This document shows, piece after piece, positions 1 through 9,673 of a stretch of DNA of 64,000 nt. Under the pieces are notes generated by a model. The model saw only the letters and a program-made list of their open reading frames with translations, was not told the origin of the DNA and did no database searches. This DNA is from Microbacterium sp. (GTDB lineage Bacteria; Actinomycetota; Actinomycetes; Actinomycetales; Microbacteriaceae): the NCBI RefSeq assembly GCF_031179285.1, contig NZ_JAPSHY010000010.1, positions 62,001-126,000 of the forward strand. The letters run 5' to 3'. The number at the start of each line of letters is the position of its first letter. The first letter of the stretch is position 1. The position numbers and the translations under genes were made by a program.

Positions 1-1904
1 ACGCTGCGCCGCGCTTGCCGGATGAGTGCGGGCAGGAGGACGATGAGCACCGCGCCGGCGACGCCGAGGGCGATCGGCGTCGGGTCCAGCCGCCGCAGGG
101 GGCCCGTCGCGCCGGCGTCATCTTCCGCGTCGCCACGCTCGAGCTCGGGTCCGGATGTCGGAGCCGCCCCTGGTTCGGCCGTGGGGGCGGGCGCCGTCGG
201 CGTGCCGGTGCCGGTGCCGGTGTTCGCGCCGGGAAGGAAACGCGTCGGCACGCCGAGAGATGCGGTCGGCTCGAAGGGCACCCAGCCGACGCCCTGGAAG
301 AACACCTCCGGCCAGGAGTGCAACTGGTCGCTGGAGACCGAGAAGACCGACTCATCGCCACGTTCCTGATCGGTGAGGACGCCCGGAAGGTAACCGACGA
401 CGATGCGCACCTGCATCCCGAGTTCCTGCGCCATCAGGGCGAACGCGCCGGCGAAGTGGATGCAGTATCCCGAGCGCTCTTCCAGGAAGTCGGCCACGGC
501 TTCCGCGCCCGTGCCGTCGAAGCCCTCCTCGACGGGTGTGTCGAGGGAGTACGTGAAGTCGCTGCGGAACCAGTTCTGCAGTGCGATGAGCCGGTCGTAG
601 TCGCTGCTGGCGGCGGCGGTCACCTCGGTGGCGAGAGCGCCGACGACCGGCGGCAGGTCGGCGTCATCCCCGGCGGGCGTGGTCGCGGCGGCCGACGCTG
701 CCCTGATCTGCTCCAGCGTCGGGGTGACCGCCACCGATGACACCGTGTAGTCGTTGCCGACGGCATCGGAGCTCTCGGAGACCACGGTGCGATTGTCGGG
801 CATCACCTGCCATGCAGAGGGCACTCCACGCAGCCGCGTCGCGGGGTACGGCACCGGCAGCCACGAGCTGGACATGCGGATGATCCGCACCGACGTGAGC
901 CGATCCTCGGTCTCGATCGCATCCGACCAGTCCGGGTCGCCGAAGCCCTCGGTCTGCGGTCGCACTTCTGACTCGTCGGGATGCCAGATGCGGCCGTCGA
1001 ACCGGGAGAGCGTGGCCAGCCGCAGATACGGCGCGACCTCTCCTTCCGCGGCGACGGTCAGCACCTCGACCGGCGCCGGCCGGCGCAGGTCGTCACCGAG
1101 CCGCAGCGATGCGTTCACCGTGACGCCGGCCCCCGCTCCCGCCCAGCTGGCGGAGATCGGCACGCCGGGCGCGAGAATGACGGTGGCGGCCAGGGCCACC
1201 ACGCCGATCCCCGCGGCGATCGAGGGAGAGGTCCGGGTGGGAGCCTGCGGATGCTGCCGCGCGGTGTACTGGAACAGCATCAGCGTCAGCACGCCCAGCA
1301 ACACGAACCATACGACGTTGGCGCCACCCACGGTGACGATCATCGGCACGGCGCCGATGACCCCGGTGAGGAGGACGGCGAGGAGAGCGTTGCGTTGCGC
1401 GACGAGCTGGTCGAGCGCGATCGCGACACCGGCGAAGCCGGCGGAGAGCACCAGCTGCAGCCCGGGCGTGGCATCCAGCGGCGCCGACCCGAACGCGATC
1501 TCCTCCCACGCTCTCTCAGCGAGCGACCCGAAGATCGACCAGGTGGCGGGAGTGGGCGCGACGCCGAACAGGGCGGTGTCGCCGGCGACCATAAGCGTGA
1601 CGAGGCCGGCGGCGACGACGAGCTGCGCGAGGAAGGTCACAGCTTCCTGCATCCAGCTCGCTCGATGCTGCAGCGCCGTGCGCACCGCGATGCCGGTGAG
1701 GGCCGTCGCGACCACGACGAGCGTGACGGAGAGCGACCAGGCGCCGGGCTCGATCACCGAGGTGAAGGGCCACAGTGCCACGAAGGCCGCCGCCGCAGCG
1801 AGAGCCCCGGGCAGCAGCCGCCGTGTGGGCGGCTCATCCTCGCGGTGCCACGACGTCGCACGCGACGAGCGATCGTCGCGTGCGCGCTGCTCACGCCCTG
1901 GCAT
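1..1904 (-). CDS. Membrane transglutaminase-like protein, TgpA type (3' end outside window)
   Basis: At least 634 codons are visible; the C-terminus lies beyond the left edge. The N-terminal third is a series of hydrophobic segments, followed by a periplasmic-type transglutaminase-like domain. Cys481 (GYCIHFAGAF) and His529 (QLHSWPEVFF) match the catalytic Cys-His of this fold, and WVPFEPT follows. The last visible residues form another membrane segment, as in TgpA proteins. The ATG at 1904 overlaps the stop of the DUF58 gene by 14 bases, so the two are probably translationally coupled. The moxR-DUF58-transglutaminase trio is a widespread bacterial operon, thought to act on cell-surface proteins; the substrate is unknown. 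Confidence 0.9.
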   Translation of the reverse strand, partial: MPGREQRARDDRSSRATSWHREDEPPTRRLLPGALAAAAAFVALWPFTSVIEPGAWSLSVTLVVVATALTGIAVRTALQHRASWMQEAVTFLAQLVVAAGLVTLMVAGDTALFGVAPTPATWSIFGSLAERAWEEIAFGSAPLDATPGLQLVLSAGFAGVAIALDQLVAQRNALLAVLLTGVIGAVPMIVTVGGANVVWFVLLGVLTLMLFQYTARQHPQAPTRTSPSIAAGIGVVALAATVILAPGVPISASWAGAGAGVTVNASLRLGDDLRRPAPVEVLTVAAEGEVAPYLRLATLSRFDGRIWHPDESEVRPQTEGFGDPDWSDAIETEDRLTSVRIIRMSSSWLPVPYPATRLRGVPSAWQVMPDNRTVVSESSDAVGNDYTVSSVAVTPTLEQIRAASAAATTPAGDDADLPPVVGALATEVTAAASSDYDRLIALQNWFRSDFTYSLDTPVEEGFDGTGAEAVADFLEERSGYCIHFAGAFALMAQELGMQVRIVVGYLPGVLTDQERGDESVFSVSSDQLHSWPEVFFQGVGWVPFEPTASLGVPTRFLPGANTGTGTGTPTAPAPTAEPGAAPTSGPELERGDAEDDAGATGPLRRLDPTPIALGVAGAVLIVLLPALIRQARRS

Positions 1905-3081
1905 CGCCGCCTCCGAGTCGCTGCGGAAGGGCATCGTCCCACGCGCGGGCGATGTCCTCACCGAGTTCGGACGTCGACCAGCCGTGCGCCGCAGCCGCCG
2001 CCATCGCACCCGGAAGCGGTTCCGCGGCGAAGAGCATCGCGGCCGCGGCACCGGAGGGGCGAAGAAGCGCCGCGTCCTCCTCGTCGATCCGGCCCGTGAT
2101 GTAGACCAGTGGTCCTGGCGGCGTCCCGCCGATGAGATTCGCGAGGTCTCGCGAATCCCCGCGAGGGGCGATCATCGCCAGGGCCACCAGCAGCCCGTCG
2201 CGGTCATCCTCATGGCCGCGCAGGGCGCCCAGCACATTGCCCGCGCTGTCGATGACATCGACGCTGTAGCCCTCCTGCGCGAGCAGGAACGCGGCGGAGG
2301 CGCACAGCGAGACGGCTGCCTCGAAGCCGGGGTCGACGGCATCCCCTGGGCGGTTCCAGCGCCTGGCCCCACGGTCGAGCACCACGAGCGCGTCGGGGCT
2401 GGATTCCTCCTCCTCCTGCCGCACCATCAGCTGGCCGCGGTGCGCGGTGGCGCGCCAGTGAATGCGCCGCATCGAGTCGCCGGAGACGTAGTGCCGCGGC
2501 GAGAGGTTGTCGCTGCCCTGGCCGAGCCTGCTCGACGATGTGTGCGCGGTGCCGCCGGCCGCACCGACGCGGACGGTGAGCGCGGAAAGAGTGAACACCT
2601 CCGGGACGACGGTGATCGTGCGGGTCTCACCGAACTCCTGCTCGCGCTGCGCGAGGCCGAACGGGTCGACGGTGCGCAGCATGAGCGGGCCGATCTGCCA
2701 GACACCGCGCCGGACGCCCGTGATGATGTAGCTCAGTCGGCCGCTCTGCGGCGGGTACTCGCCGCCGGCGACGCCGCTGACCGCTTCGGGCAGCGCATCG
2801 CGCCACAGGCCGCGAGGCACACGGATCGCACGGAGATCGAACCGGACGGTCACCTTGGAGGCCTCGGACACCGTGATGAGATCCGTGGAGATCTGCCGGG
2901 TCACCGAGCCGCTGCGCCGCGGCAACCGCACCACGACGAACGACAGCGCCGTGAGCAGGAGCAGCAGCACCCCGATGTAGACGAGGATGGGAGCGGCGAC
3001 GATGTTCGCCACGATCACGCAGACGACGCCGGCGAGGATGGTCGCCGCTCCTCGGCCGGTGAGGGATCGCCGTCGTCGCAT
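1891..3081 (-). CDS. DUF58 domain protein
   Basis: 396 residues. Two hydrophobic segments near residues 13-50 anchor the protein. The C-terminal half carries the DUF58 signature, seen here as SMRRIHWRATAHRGQLMVRQ, with a von Willebrand A-like fold expected after it (LVVLDRGARRW). DUF58 proteins are regularly encoded next to MoxR AAA+ ATPases and are probable MoxR partners. The gene starts 11 bases after the moxR stop and overlaps the transglutaminase gene downstream, consistent with one operon. The function is inferred from family context only. Confidence 0.9.
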   Translation of the reverse strand: MRRRRSLTGRGAATILAGVVCVIVANIVAAPILVYIGVLLLLLTALSFVVVRLPRRSGSVTRQISTDLITVSEASKVTVRFDLRAIRVPRGLWRDALPEAVSGVAGGEYPPQSGRLSYIITGVRRGVWQIGPLMLRTVDPFGLAQREQEFGETRTITVVPEVFTLSALTVRVGAAGGTAHTSSSRLGQGSDNLSPRHYVSGDSMRRIHWRATAHRGQLMVRQEEEESSPDALVVLDRGARRWNRPGDAVDPGFEAAVSLCASAAFLLAQEGYSVDVIDSAGNVLGALRGHEDDRDGLLVALAMIAPRGDSRDLANLIGGTPPGPLVYITGRIDEEDAALLRPSGAAAAMLFAAEPLPGAMAAAAAHGWSTSELGEDIARAWDDALPQRLGGGDARA

Positions 3082-3092
3082 CGTCGCCTCTT

Positions 3093-4082
3093 CTAGGAAC
3101 GGGCGGCCATCGGCACGCGCACCCGATCGACGATCTGCGCGAGAGCGGCCTCGACCGGCTGCGCCCCCGCGCGATGGGCGCCGCGAGCGGGGAGCAGGCG
3201 GTGGGCGAAGACGGGCACGAGAAGGGCCGTGATGTCATCGGGGATGACGTAGTCGCGGCCGTCGAGAGCAGCCCACACCTTGGCTGCACGGATGAGCTGC
3301 AGCGTCGCCCGGGGGCTTGCTCCGAGGTGCAGGCTGGGGTCGACCCGCGTGGCCTGGGCAAGTGCCACCGCGTACTCCTCCAGCGGCGGGGCGACATGCA
3401 CCGACCGCGCCCACCCGATGAGCTGCGAGATCGAGGAGGCGTCGGCGACCGCCGAGACAGCGGAGAGCGGATTGACGACGTCACGCTGGCGCAGCATGAG
3501 AGCTTCGGCAGCCGGATCCGGGTAGCCCATCGAGATGCGCATCATGAAGCGGTCGCGCTGCGCCTCCGGAAGCGCGTAGGTGCCCTCCATCTCGAGCGGA
3601 TTCTGGGTGGCGACGACGAGGAACGGTTCGGGCAGCGGGTGAGTGGCACCGTCAACGGTCACCTGTCCCTCCTCCATCGCCTCCAGGAGGGCGGACTGCG
3701 TCTTGGGAGAGGAGCGATTGATCTCGTCGGCGATGACGATGTGCGCGAAGATCGCGCCGCGCTTGAACTCGAACTCCCGATCGACGGGGTTGTACACCGA
3801 GACGCCGGTGACATCGCCGGGCAGGAGGTCGGGGGTGAACTGGATGCGCCGGACGGTCGCGTCGACGCTGGCGGCCAGCGCCCTGGCCAGCATGGTCTTG
3901 CCGACGCCCGGGACGTCTTCGATGAGCAGGTGCCCCTCGGCGAGCAGGCAGACCAGAGCGCTGCGCACGGCATCCGGCTTGCCGTCGATCACCCGGCCGA
4001 CGGAGGCGAGGATCGCGGAGGTCTGCGCGGCGAACTGCTCTGCGGTGATCTCTCCCGGGATCAGGGGGGCGGTCTCTGGCAT
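3093..4082 (-). CDS. MoxR family AAA+ ATPase
   Basis: 329 residues from the ATG at 4082, chosen because GAGAGGGA lies just upstream and the protein then begins MPETAPLIPGEIT as in relatives; the reading frame extends further up but without family similarity. Walker A is VPGVGKTM (about residues 57-64), Walker B is IVIADEIN, and the MoxR-type sensor region VVATQNPLEMEGTYALPEAQ is followed by DRF. MoxR ATPases act as chaperone-like assembly factors, often with DUF58/VWA proteins. It is first in the moxR-DUF58-transglutaminase operon. Confidence 0.93.
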   Translation of the reverse strand: MPETAPLIPGEITAEQFAAQTSAILASVGRVIDGKPDAVRSALVCLLAEGHLLIEDVPGVGKTMLARALAASVDATVRRIQFTPDLLPGDVTGVSVYNPVDREFEFKRGAIFAHIVIADEINRSSPKTQSALLEAMEEGQVTVDGATHPLPEPFLVVATQNPLEMEGTYALPEAQRDRFMMRISMGYPDPAAEALMLRQRDVVNPLSAVSAVADASSISQLIGWARSVHVAPPLEEYAVALAQATRVDPSLHLGASPRATLQLIRAAKVWAALDGRDYVIPDDITALLVPVFAHRLLPARGAHRAGAQPVEAALAQIVDRVRVPMAARS

Positions 4083-4209
4083 GCGTTCCCTCTCGCGTCG
4101 GCGCTGCGGTGCGCGTGAGTCGATCGTACGACGGATATCGGCCCGTGACTCCGCCCGGCCGGGCGCGATCTCGTGAAGGCGTGCCGCCGGGTCGGGTAGG
4201 ATGGTTGTC

Positions 4210-4297
4210 GGCTCTCCGCGTGGCGGCATCCAGGCCAATTCCCCCAGGGCGGAAACGCAGCAAGGGTAACCGGGCTCTGCTGGGTGCGCGGAGGGTC
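4210..4297 (+). ncRNA. ffs: Small signal recognition particle RNA (4.5S-type)
   Basis: The ends pair: ggctctccgcg at 4210-4220 with cgcggagggtc at 4287-4297, including G-U pairs. Between them lies the SRP helix 8 signature, here as cccagggcggaaacgcagca, followed by agggtaaccgggctctgctg, close to the small SRP RNA of other Microbacteriaceae. A short T tract (tctttt) follows at once and would end transcription. The RNA pairs with Ffh in membrane targeting of nascent proteins. The helix 8 motif differs slightly from the usual AGGxCCGGAAGGxAGCA, so exact boundaries are approximate. Confidence 0.88.
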
Positions 4298-4357
4298 TTT
4301 TCCTTTCGCCGGCGCCGGGCTCAGCCTCCCAGCAGGCAGGCGTGTCAGGATCATGAC

Positions 4358-4954
4358 GTGACCAGCCCAGCCCCGTCTTCGCGCGTCAGCCCCCTCGGGC
4401 GGTTCGCCGCTCCGTTACTGCTGCTCGTGGCGATGTGGGCCATTCAGCTCGCCGATGCCGTCCTGCCCGGCAGCTTCACGGGCTTCGGGCTTCGATCGTG
4501 GGACCTCGGAGGTCTCGGTGGCGTCGTGCTTGGTCCGCTCCTGCACGCGAACTGGGCGCACCTCATCGCGAACTCCGTGCCGCTTCTCGTTCTCGGGAGC
4601 CTCGTGGCCGTCGAGGGTGCCCGCCGATTCTGGCTCACGACGGCGATCATCGCCGTCATCGGCGGCGCGGGCACCTGGCTCTTCAACGCTCCGGGAGCGT
4701 TGACGGTCGGCGCATCGGGCCTGGTGTTCGGCTACTTCGGATATGTGGTGATGCGCGTCTTCGCGCCGGGACGAGTGGCGCACCGCGTGCTCTACGCCGT
4801 CGTCGCCGTGATCGTCATCTCGCTGTACGGGGGCTCGATGCTCGCGGGAGTCATCGGGGTGAACGAGGGCATCTCATGGCAGGCGCACCTGTTCGGAGCG
4901 GTCGGCGGCGGCGTGGCCGCGTTCGCCGGCCGACGGAGCGCGCGGGTGGCATGA
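4358..4954 (+). CDS. Rhomboid family intramembrane serine protease
   Basis: 198 residues from a GTG at 4358, with AGGA seven bases upstream. The protein is almost entirely hydrophobic with about six membrane segments. The catalytic serine lies in VGASGLVFG (Ser120) and the partner histidine in WQAHLFGAVGGG (His177). HANWAHLIANS supplies the usual N-terminal His/Asn pattern of rhomboids. It cleaves membrane proteins within the bilayer; the substrate is unknown. Its stop overlaps the next start as ATGA, which suggests co-translation with the lysozyme-like protein downstream. Confidence 0.9.
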   Translation: MTSPAPSSRVSPLGRFAAPLLLLVAMWAIQLADAVLPGSFTGFGLRSWDLGGLGGVVLGPLLHANWAHLIANSVPLLVLGSLVAVEGARRFWLTTAIIAVIGGAGTWLFNAPGALTVGASGLVFGYFGYVVMRVFAPGRVAHRVLYAVVAVIVISLYGGSMLAGVIGVNEGISWQAHLFGAVGGGVAAFAGRRSARVA

Positions 4955-5601
4955 CGCCGACGCGGACGACGACGACGCCGCGCCGGCGCAGGAGGCGGCC
5001 CGGCGCGCGACGGCGCGCGGCGCTTCGGGCACGACGCCGGTGGATGCTGAGACGCGTTCTCGCTTCGGCACTCATCGTCGCGGCGGCCGTCGTGCTCGCC
5101 GTGCTCGTGCCGATCAGTATGGCGCGGGACGAGGTGGCGATCTGCGCGGACGACCCCGCCACATTCCCCGCCGAGGGAGTGGCGGGGTGGCGGGGCGAAC
5201 AGCTCGAGAACGCAGCGACCATCATGCGGACCGCCTCCGATCTCGGCTTCGCAGCGGACGGCCAGATCATCGGTGTGATGACCGCGATGGGCGAGAGCGG
5301 CCTGCGCAACATCGACTACGGCGACTGGGAGACGATCGGCTTCACCAATCCGGACGGCACGCGCACGACGAGCATCGGCCTGTTCCAGCAGCAGCACTGG
5401 TGGGGCAGCGTCGAAACCCGCATGGATCCGGCGGCCGCGTCCGCTCTCTTCTTCGCCCGCCTCGCCGCCCTCGACGGCTGGCAGCAGATGGAACCCTCGC
5501 ATGCGATCCATCGCGTGCAGGTGAACACCGATCGGGACTATTACGCCCGGTTCCACGCCGACGCCAGCGCTGTCGTCGAGGCGCTCTCGGCGCCGTGCTG
5601 A
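4951..5601 (+). CDS. Membrane-anchored lysozyme/lytic transglycosylase-like protein
   Basis: 216 residues. An arginine-rich cytoplasmic stretch of about 30 residues precedes one membrane segment (ALIVAAAVVLAVLVPI). The outside part contains IIGVMTAMGESGLRNIDYG and SIGLFQQQHWWG, which resemble the catalytic-Glu and Gly-Leu-Phe-Gln motifs of goose-lysozyme/SLT folds found in secreted actinobacterial cell-wall enzymes. It would act on peptidoglycan outside the membrane. It overlaps the rhomboid gene by four bases. The enzymatic assignment is moderate; the membrane topology is clear. Confidence 0.7.
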   Translation: MTPTRTTTTPRRRRRRPGARRRAALRARRRWMLRRVLASALIVAAAVVLAVLVPISMARDEVAICADDPATFPAEGVAGWRGEQLENAATIMRTASDLGFAADGQIIGVMTAMGESGLRNIDYGDWETIGFTNPDGTRTTSIGLFQQQHWWGSVETRMDPAAASALFFARLAALDGWQQMEPSHAIHRVQVNTDRDYYARFHADASAVVEALSAPC

Positions 5602-5653
5602 AGAGCGACGGGTGCGACGGGGCGTGATCGGGGCGACCGCCTAAGCTGAACCC

Positions 5654-7768
5654 GTGGCTCGGAGCATCTTCATCACATCGGCCGAAGGACACACCGGCAA
5701 GTCGACGATCGCGCTCGGCGTGCTGGATGCACTGATGCGCGCCACACCGAAGGTCGGAGTGTTCCGGCCCATCACCCGCTCGGTGGTCGAGCGCGACCAC
5801 GTGCTGGAACTCCTGCTCGCACACGACGGCGTGCAGCTGGACTACGACGAGTGCATCGGCGTCACCTACGACGACGTCAGAGCGGATGCGGACCAGGCAA
5901 TGGCGACGATCGTCGCTCGGTTCAAGGCCGTCGAGTCCCAGTGCGACGCGGTCGTGATCATCGGCAGCGATTACACGGATGTCGCAAGCCCGGCCGAACT
6001 CGGTTTCAACGCGAGGATCGCGGCGAACCTCGCCGCCCCCGTGCTGCTCGTCCTCAGCGGGCGCGACCAGCAGCATCAGGCCGAGCAGCTGGGGACCACG
6101 ACGGCGCGCACCGCTGCCGCGGTCGGCCAGATGGCATCGCTCGCCCTCGCGGAGGTCGCGGTCGAGCGGGCAGAGCTGTTCGCCGTGATCGTGAACCGGG
6201 CAGACCCCGAGGCACTGGATGACATCATCGACGCGGTGCACTCGGTGCAGTCGCAGGCCACTCCTGTCTGGGCGATGCCTGAGGACCGCACGCTGGTCGC
6301 ACCGTCGATGAGCGGCATCCTCTCCGCCGTCGACGGCCGCCTGGTCAAAGGCGACGCCGAGCGCCTCGCGCGCGAGGCTCTCACCGTGGTCATCGCCGGG
6401 ATGTCGATGGTGAACGTGCTGCCTCGGCTGACCGAGGATGCGGTGGTCGTGATCCCCGCCGATCGCACCGAGGTGCTCCTCGCCACGCTGCTCGCCGACG
6501 CCTCCGGAACATTCCCGCGGGTGGCGGGCATCATCCTGAACGGCCCGTTCCCGCTGCCGGAGTCGATCCTGCAGCTCCTCGAAGGTCTCGCCTCGACGGT
6601 GCCCATCATCGCGACCGATCTCGGAACGTATGACACCGCGATCCGGGTGATGGCCACCCGAGGGCGTATCTCCACCGACTCCCGTGACCGCTACGATCGT
6701 GCGCTGGCGCTGTTCCAGGCGCACGTCGACACCGGTGAGCTCACCACGCAGCTGGGCCTTGCGGAGTCCCGCGTCGTCACGCCGCTCATGTTCGAGTACG
6801 GGCTCGTCGAGCGAGCGCGTGCCGAGCGCAAGCACATCGTCCTGCCGGAGGGCGAGGATGATCGGATCCTCCGAGCGGCGGCCGCGCTGCTCGCCCGCGA
6901 CGTCGCCGATCTGACGATCCTCGGGGTCGAGGCGGATGTCCGGGCCAGGGCGGCGGAGCTGTCGGTGGACATCTCCGCGGCACGGGTGATCAGTCCGACG
7001 GACCCCGAGCTGGTCGAGCGCTTCGCAGCGGAGTATGCGCGGCTGCGCGCCCACAAGGGCATCACCCTCTCGCAGGCGGCGGACACGGTGACCGATGTGT
7101 CGTACTTTGGCACGATGATGGTCCACACCGGTCTCGCCGACGGCATGGTCTCGGGTGCGACGCACACCACTGCGCACACGATCCGTCCCTCGTTCGAGAT
7201 CATCAAGACCAAGCCAGGAGTCGAGGTGGTCTCGAGCGTGTTCCTGATGGCTCTGGCCGATCGGGTGCTCGTCTACGGCGACTGCGCGGTCATCCCGGAT
7301 CCCACCAGCACCCAGCTCGCCGACATCGCCATCTCGTCCGCCGCGACGGCGCGCCAATTCGGCATCGAGCCGCGCGTGGCGATGCTGTCGTACTCGACAG
7401 GAGAATCCGGCTCCGGCGCCGAGGTCGACAAGGTCCGCGAGGCGACGGCGCTCGTGCGCGAACGCGCGCCCGAGCTGCCGGTCGAGGGACCGATCCAGTA
7501 CGACGCCGCCGCGGATGCGGCCGTCGCCGCAGCCAAGCTGCCGGGGTCGGCAGTCGCCGGCCGGGCGACGGTCTTCGTCTTCCCCGACCTGAACACGGGT
7601 AACAACACCTACAAAGCAGTGCAGCGCTCCGCCGGCGCCGTGGCGATCGGCCCCGTGCTGCAGGGACTGAACAAGCCGATCAACGACCTCAGCCGCGGTG
7701 CGCTCGTCGACGACATCGTGAACACCGTCGCGATCACCGCGATCCAGGCTCAGGGGACCGACGAATGA
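5654..7768 (+). CDS. pta: Phosphate acetyltransferase, long form
   Basis: 704 residues from a GTG. It converts acetyl-CoA and phosphate to acetyl phosphate and CoA. The N-terminal BioD/DRTGG-like region starts with a P-loop (EGHTGKST, residues 11-18). The C-terminal catalytic PTA/PTB domain begins near residue 385 (RKHIVLPEGEDDRILRA) and contains YGDCAVIPDPTSTQLADIA and VFVFPDLNTGNNTYK. The length matches the long regulated Pta class. It overlaps ackA by four bases (ATGA), the usual pta-ackA operon for acetate production or uptake. Confidence 0.97.
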   Translation: MARSIFITSAEGHTGKSTIALGVLDALMRATPKVGVFRPITRSVVERDHVLELLLAHDGVQLDYDECIGVTYDDVRADADQAMATIVARFKAVESQCDAVVIIGSDYTDVASPAELGFNARIAANLAAPVLLVLSGRDQQHQAEQLGTTTARTAAAVGQMASLALAEVAVERAELFAVIVNRADPEALDDIIDAVHSVQSQATPVWAMPEDRTLVAPSMSGILSAVDGRLVKGDAERLAREALTVVIAGMSMVNVLPRLTEDAVVVIPADRTEVLLATLLADASGTFPRVAGIILNGPFPLPESILQLLEGLASTVPIIATDLGTYDTAIRVMATRGRISTDSRDRYDRALALFQAHVDTGELTTQLGLAESRVVTPLMFEYGLVERARAERKHIVLPEGEDDRILRAAAALLARDVADLTILGVEADVRARAAELSVDISAARVISPTDPELVERFAAEYARLRAHKGITLSQAADTVTDVSYFGTMMVHTGLADGMVSGATHTTAHTIRPSFEIIKTKPGVEVVSSVFLMALADRVLVYGDCAVIPDPTSTQLADIAISSAATARQFGIEPRVAMLSYSTGESGSGAEVDKVREATALVRERAPELPVEGPIQYDAAADAAVAAAKLPGSAVAGRATVFVFPDLNTGNNTYKAVQRSAGAVAIGPVLQGLNKPINDLSRGALVDDIVNTVAITAIQAQGTDE

Positions 7769-8988
7769 GCGTCGTCCTCGTCATCAACAGCGGTTCCTCG
7801 TCCTTGAAATACAGCCTCATCGATGTGGCGCGCGAGGTCGAGCTGGCCACCGGGATCGTGGAGCGCATCGGCCAGGATCTGAGCGCGATCACCCACACCG
7901 TGCGCATGTCGGCGCTGCCGGGCGAAGCCGCCCCGACGATGCTCGACGGCACGTTCGAGAGCGAACTACCGGTTCCCGACCATCACCGCGCTTTCGCGGT
8001 GATGCTGGAGGAGTTCGCGGCCCATGGCCCCGCGCTCACCGAGCATCCGCCGATGGCCGTCGGTCATCGCGTCGTGCACGGCGGAGCGCGCTTCTTCGCG
8101 CCGACGAGGATCACCGACGACGTGGAGCGTCAGATCGATGAGCTCAGTGTTCTCGCGCCTCTCCACAATCCCGCGAACCTCGCCGGAATCGTGGCCGCCA
8201 GAGCGGCCTTCGGTGATGTGCCGCACGTCGCGGTGTTCGACACCGCGTTCCACCAGACGCTCCCGCCGGCGGCGTACACCTACGCGATCGATGCCCAGCT
8301 GGCCTCGGAGCACCGGGTGCGCCGTTACGGCTTTCACGGCACGAGTCATCAGTACGTGAGCGAGTGCGCCGCCTCGTACCTCGGACGAGACCTCGCAGAG
8401 CTCCGTCAGATCGTGTTCCACCTGGGCAACGGTGCCTCGGTCTCCGCCATCGACGGCGGGCGTTCCGTGGAGACCTCGATGGGGCTCACCCCGTTGGAGG
8501 GGTTGGTGATGGGCACGCGGTCCGGCGACATCGACCCGGCGGCGCTCCTTCACCTCTCCCGTCGGGCCGGTTATTCGGTCGACGATCTCGACGCGCTGCT
8601 GAACACGCGAAGCGGCCTCAAGGGCCTCACCGGGCACAGCGACATGCGTGATGTGCTGGCGGGAGTGGACGCGGGCGAGCAGGCCTCCATCCTGGCCTTC
8701 GACGTCTACATCCACCGCCTCCGCGCGTATGCCGGCGCATACATCGCTCAGCTCGGGGGCGTCGACGTCATCTCGTTCACGGCCGGAGTCGGCGAGAACG
8801 CCGCACGCGTGCGCGCGGCGTCCATGGCGACGTTCGGATTCGCCGGTATCGAGATCGACGACTCCCGCAACGAGGCGCGCGAGCGCGGCATCCGGCGCAT
8901 CTCCACCGACGCGTCCCGAGTGGTCGTGCTCGTGGTGCCGACTGATGAGGAGCTGCAGATCGCCCGTCAGACGGCCGAACTCGTCTGA
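7765..8988 (+). CDS. ackA: Acetate kinase
   Basis: 407 residues, typical length. It interconverts acetyl phosphate plus ADP and acetate plus ATP. The ASKHA-fold signatures are visible: VLVINSGSSSLKYSLID at the N-terminus, GHRVVHGG, FDTAFHQTLPP, and YGFHGTSHQYV with HLGNGASVSA. The C-terminal SFTAGVGENAARVR matches the second nucleotide-binding motif. It is co-transcribed with pta through a four-base overlap. No terminator is evident in the 43 bases before the converging gene at 9032. Confidence 0.98.
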   Translation: MSVVLVINSGSSSLKYSLIDVAREVELATGIVERIGQDLSAITHTVRMSALPGEAAPTMLDGTFESELPVPDHHRAFAVMLEEFAAHGPALTEHPPMAVGHRVVHGGARFFAPTRITDDVERQIDELSVLAPLHNPANLAGIVAARAAFGDVPHVAVFDTAFHQTLPPAAYTYAIDAQLASEHRVRRYGFHGTSHQYVSECAASYLGRDLAELRQIVFHLGNGASVSAIDGGRSVETSMGLTPLEGLVMGTRSGDIDPAALLHLSRRAGYSVDDLDALLNTRSGLKGLTGHSDMRDVLAGVDAGEQASILAFDVYIHRLRAYAGAYIAQLGGVDVISFTAGVGENAARVRAASMATFGFAGIEIDDSRNEARERGIRRISTDASRVVVLVVPTDEELQIARQTAELV

Positions 8989-9031
8989 CGTCGCCGCACG
9001 CCCACGCGCAGGACGCAAGCGGGTTCGACCC

Positions 9032-9466
9032 TTACGGAACCCACTCCTGCGACCAATAGTCGGCGGTGAGGAGAAGAAGGCTCCCCACCGGTCGCGCCGA
9101 CACCCAGATGGTGCGCGGATCGAAGAAGTTTCCCGGGATCGCCAGCTGCGGAGTTGCTCCGATCTCCTCGGCGAGAGCCTCGGGTGTCTGTCCGGCAGGT
9201 GGTCGCAGAGTCAGCGTCGCCCAGCATCCGCCGCTTGCACAGTCGCTGCTTTCAGAGCGGATCTCGACGCCGGCAGGGAGCGGGATCGCTGAGGCAGGTG
9301 GAACCGCGCCTTCCGTCGCCATCGCAGACATCCACCACATTCGCCCCGCGCACAACAGAGCGAGCGCGACGATCACGACCGCGATCACAGTCCGCAGGGT
9401 CCGTCGTGACCTGGCGGCAGTGCGCGCCCGCGGAGCGGCCTCGTCGTTGTTCGGCAGCATCGTCAC
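9032..9466 (-). CDS. Hypothetical single-pass membrane protein
   Basis: 144 residues; the start could also be the second methionine (MLPNN). A basic N-terminus leads into one membrane segment (about residues 25-44, TVIAVVIVALALLCAGRMWW). The outside part includes a Cys pair (SDCASGGCW) that could form a disulfide. I do not recognise a family. It converges on ackA and diverges from the HAD gene, so it is probably a single-gene unit. Confidence 0.75.
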   Translation of the reverse strand: MTMLPNNDEAAPRARTAARSRRTLRTVIAVVIVALALLCAGRMWWMSAMATEGAVPPASAIPLPAGVEIRSESSDCASGGCWATLTLRPPAGQTPEALAEEIGATPQLAIPGNFFDPRTIWVSARPVGSLLLLTADYWSQEWVP

Positions 9467-9673
9467 CCCCGATCACGACCATAGTCTCGGCGGTGGTTCC
9501 CGGGCACCGTGCCGCCCATATTCCCCACGGGATCCCTCCGGTGAAAGGGACGGATCGGACTGATCTGCTACCCAGACGCCGGATGCTGGGTGACCTCTGC
9601 CCGCCGCCGGCAGTACGCTGTCAGATGGCACGGAGCAGTGCCGAACCCCTCGCCCTTCTTCCCGGAGGTTCCC

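Noticed and set aside
754..3096. Long open frame on the + strand over the DUF58 and transglutaminase genes
   Set aside because: It is a shadow: no family features, Arg/Ser/Pro-rich, and the minus strand has clear motifs. The same applies to long antisense frames at 5342-7357, 9865-12969, 27588-29699 and 58217-60349.
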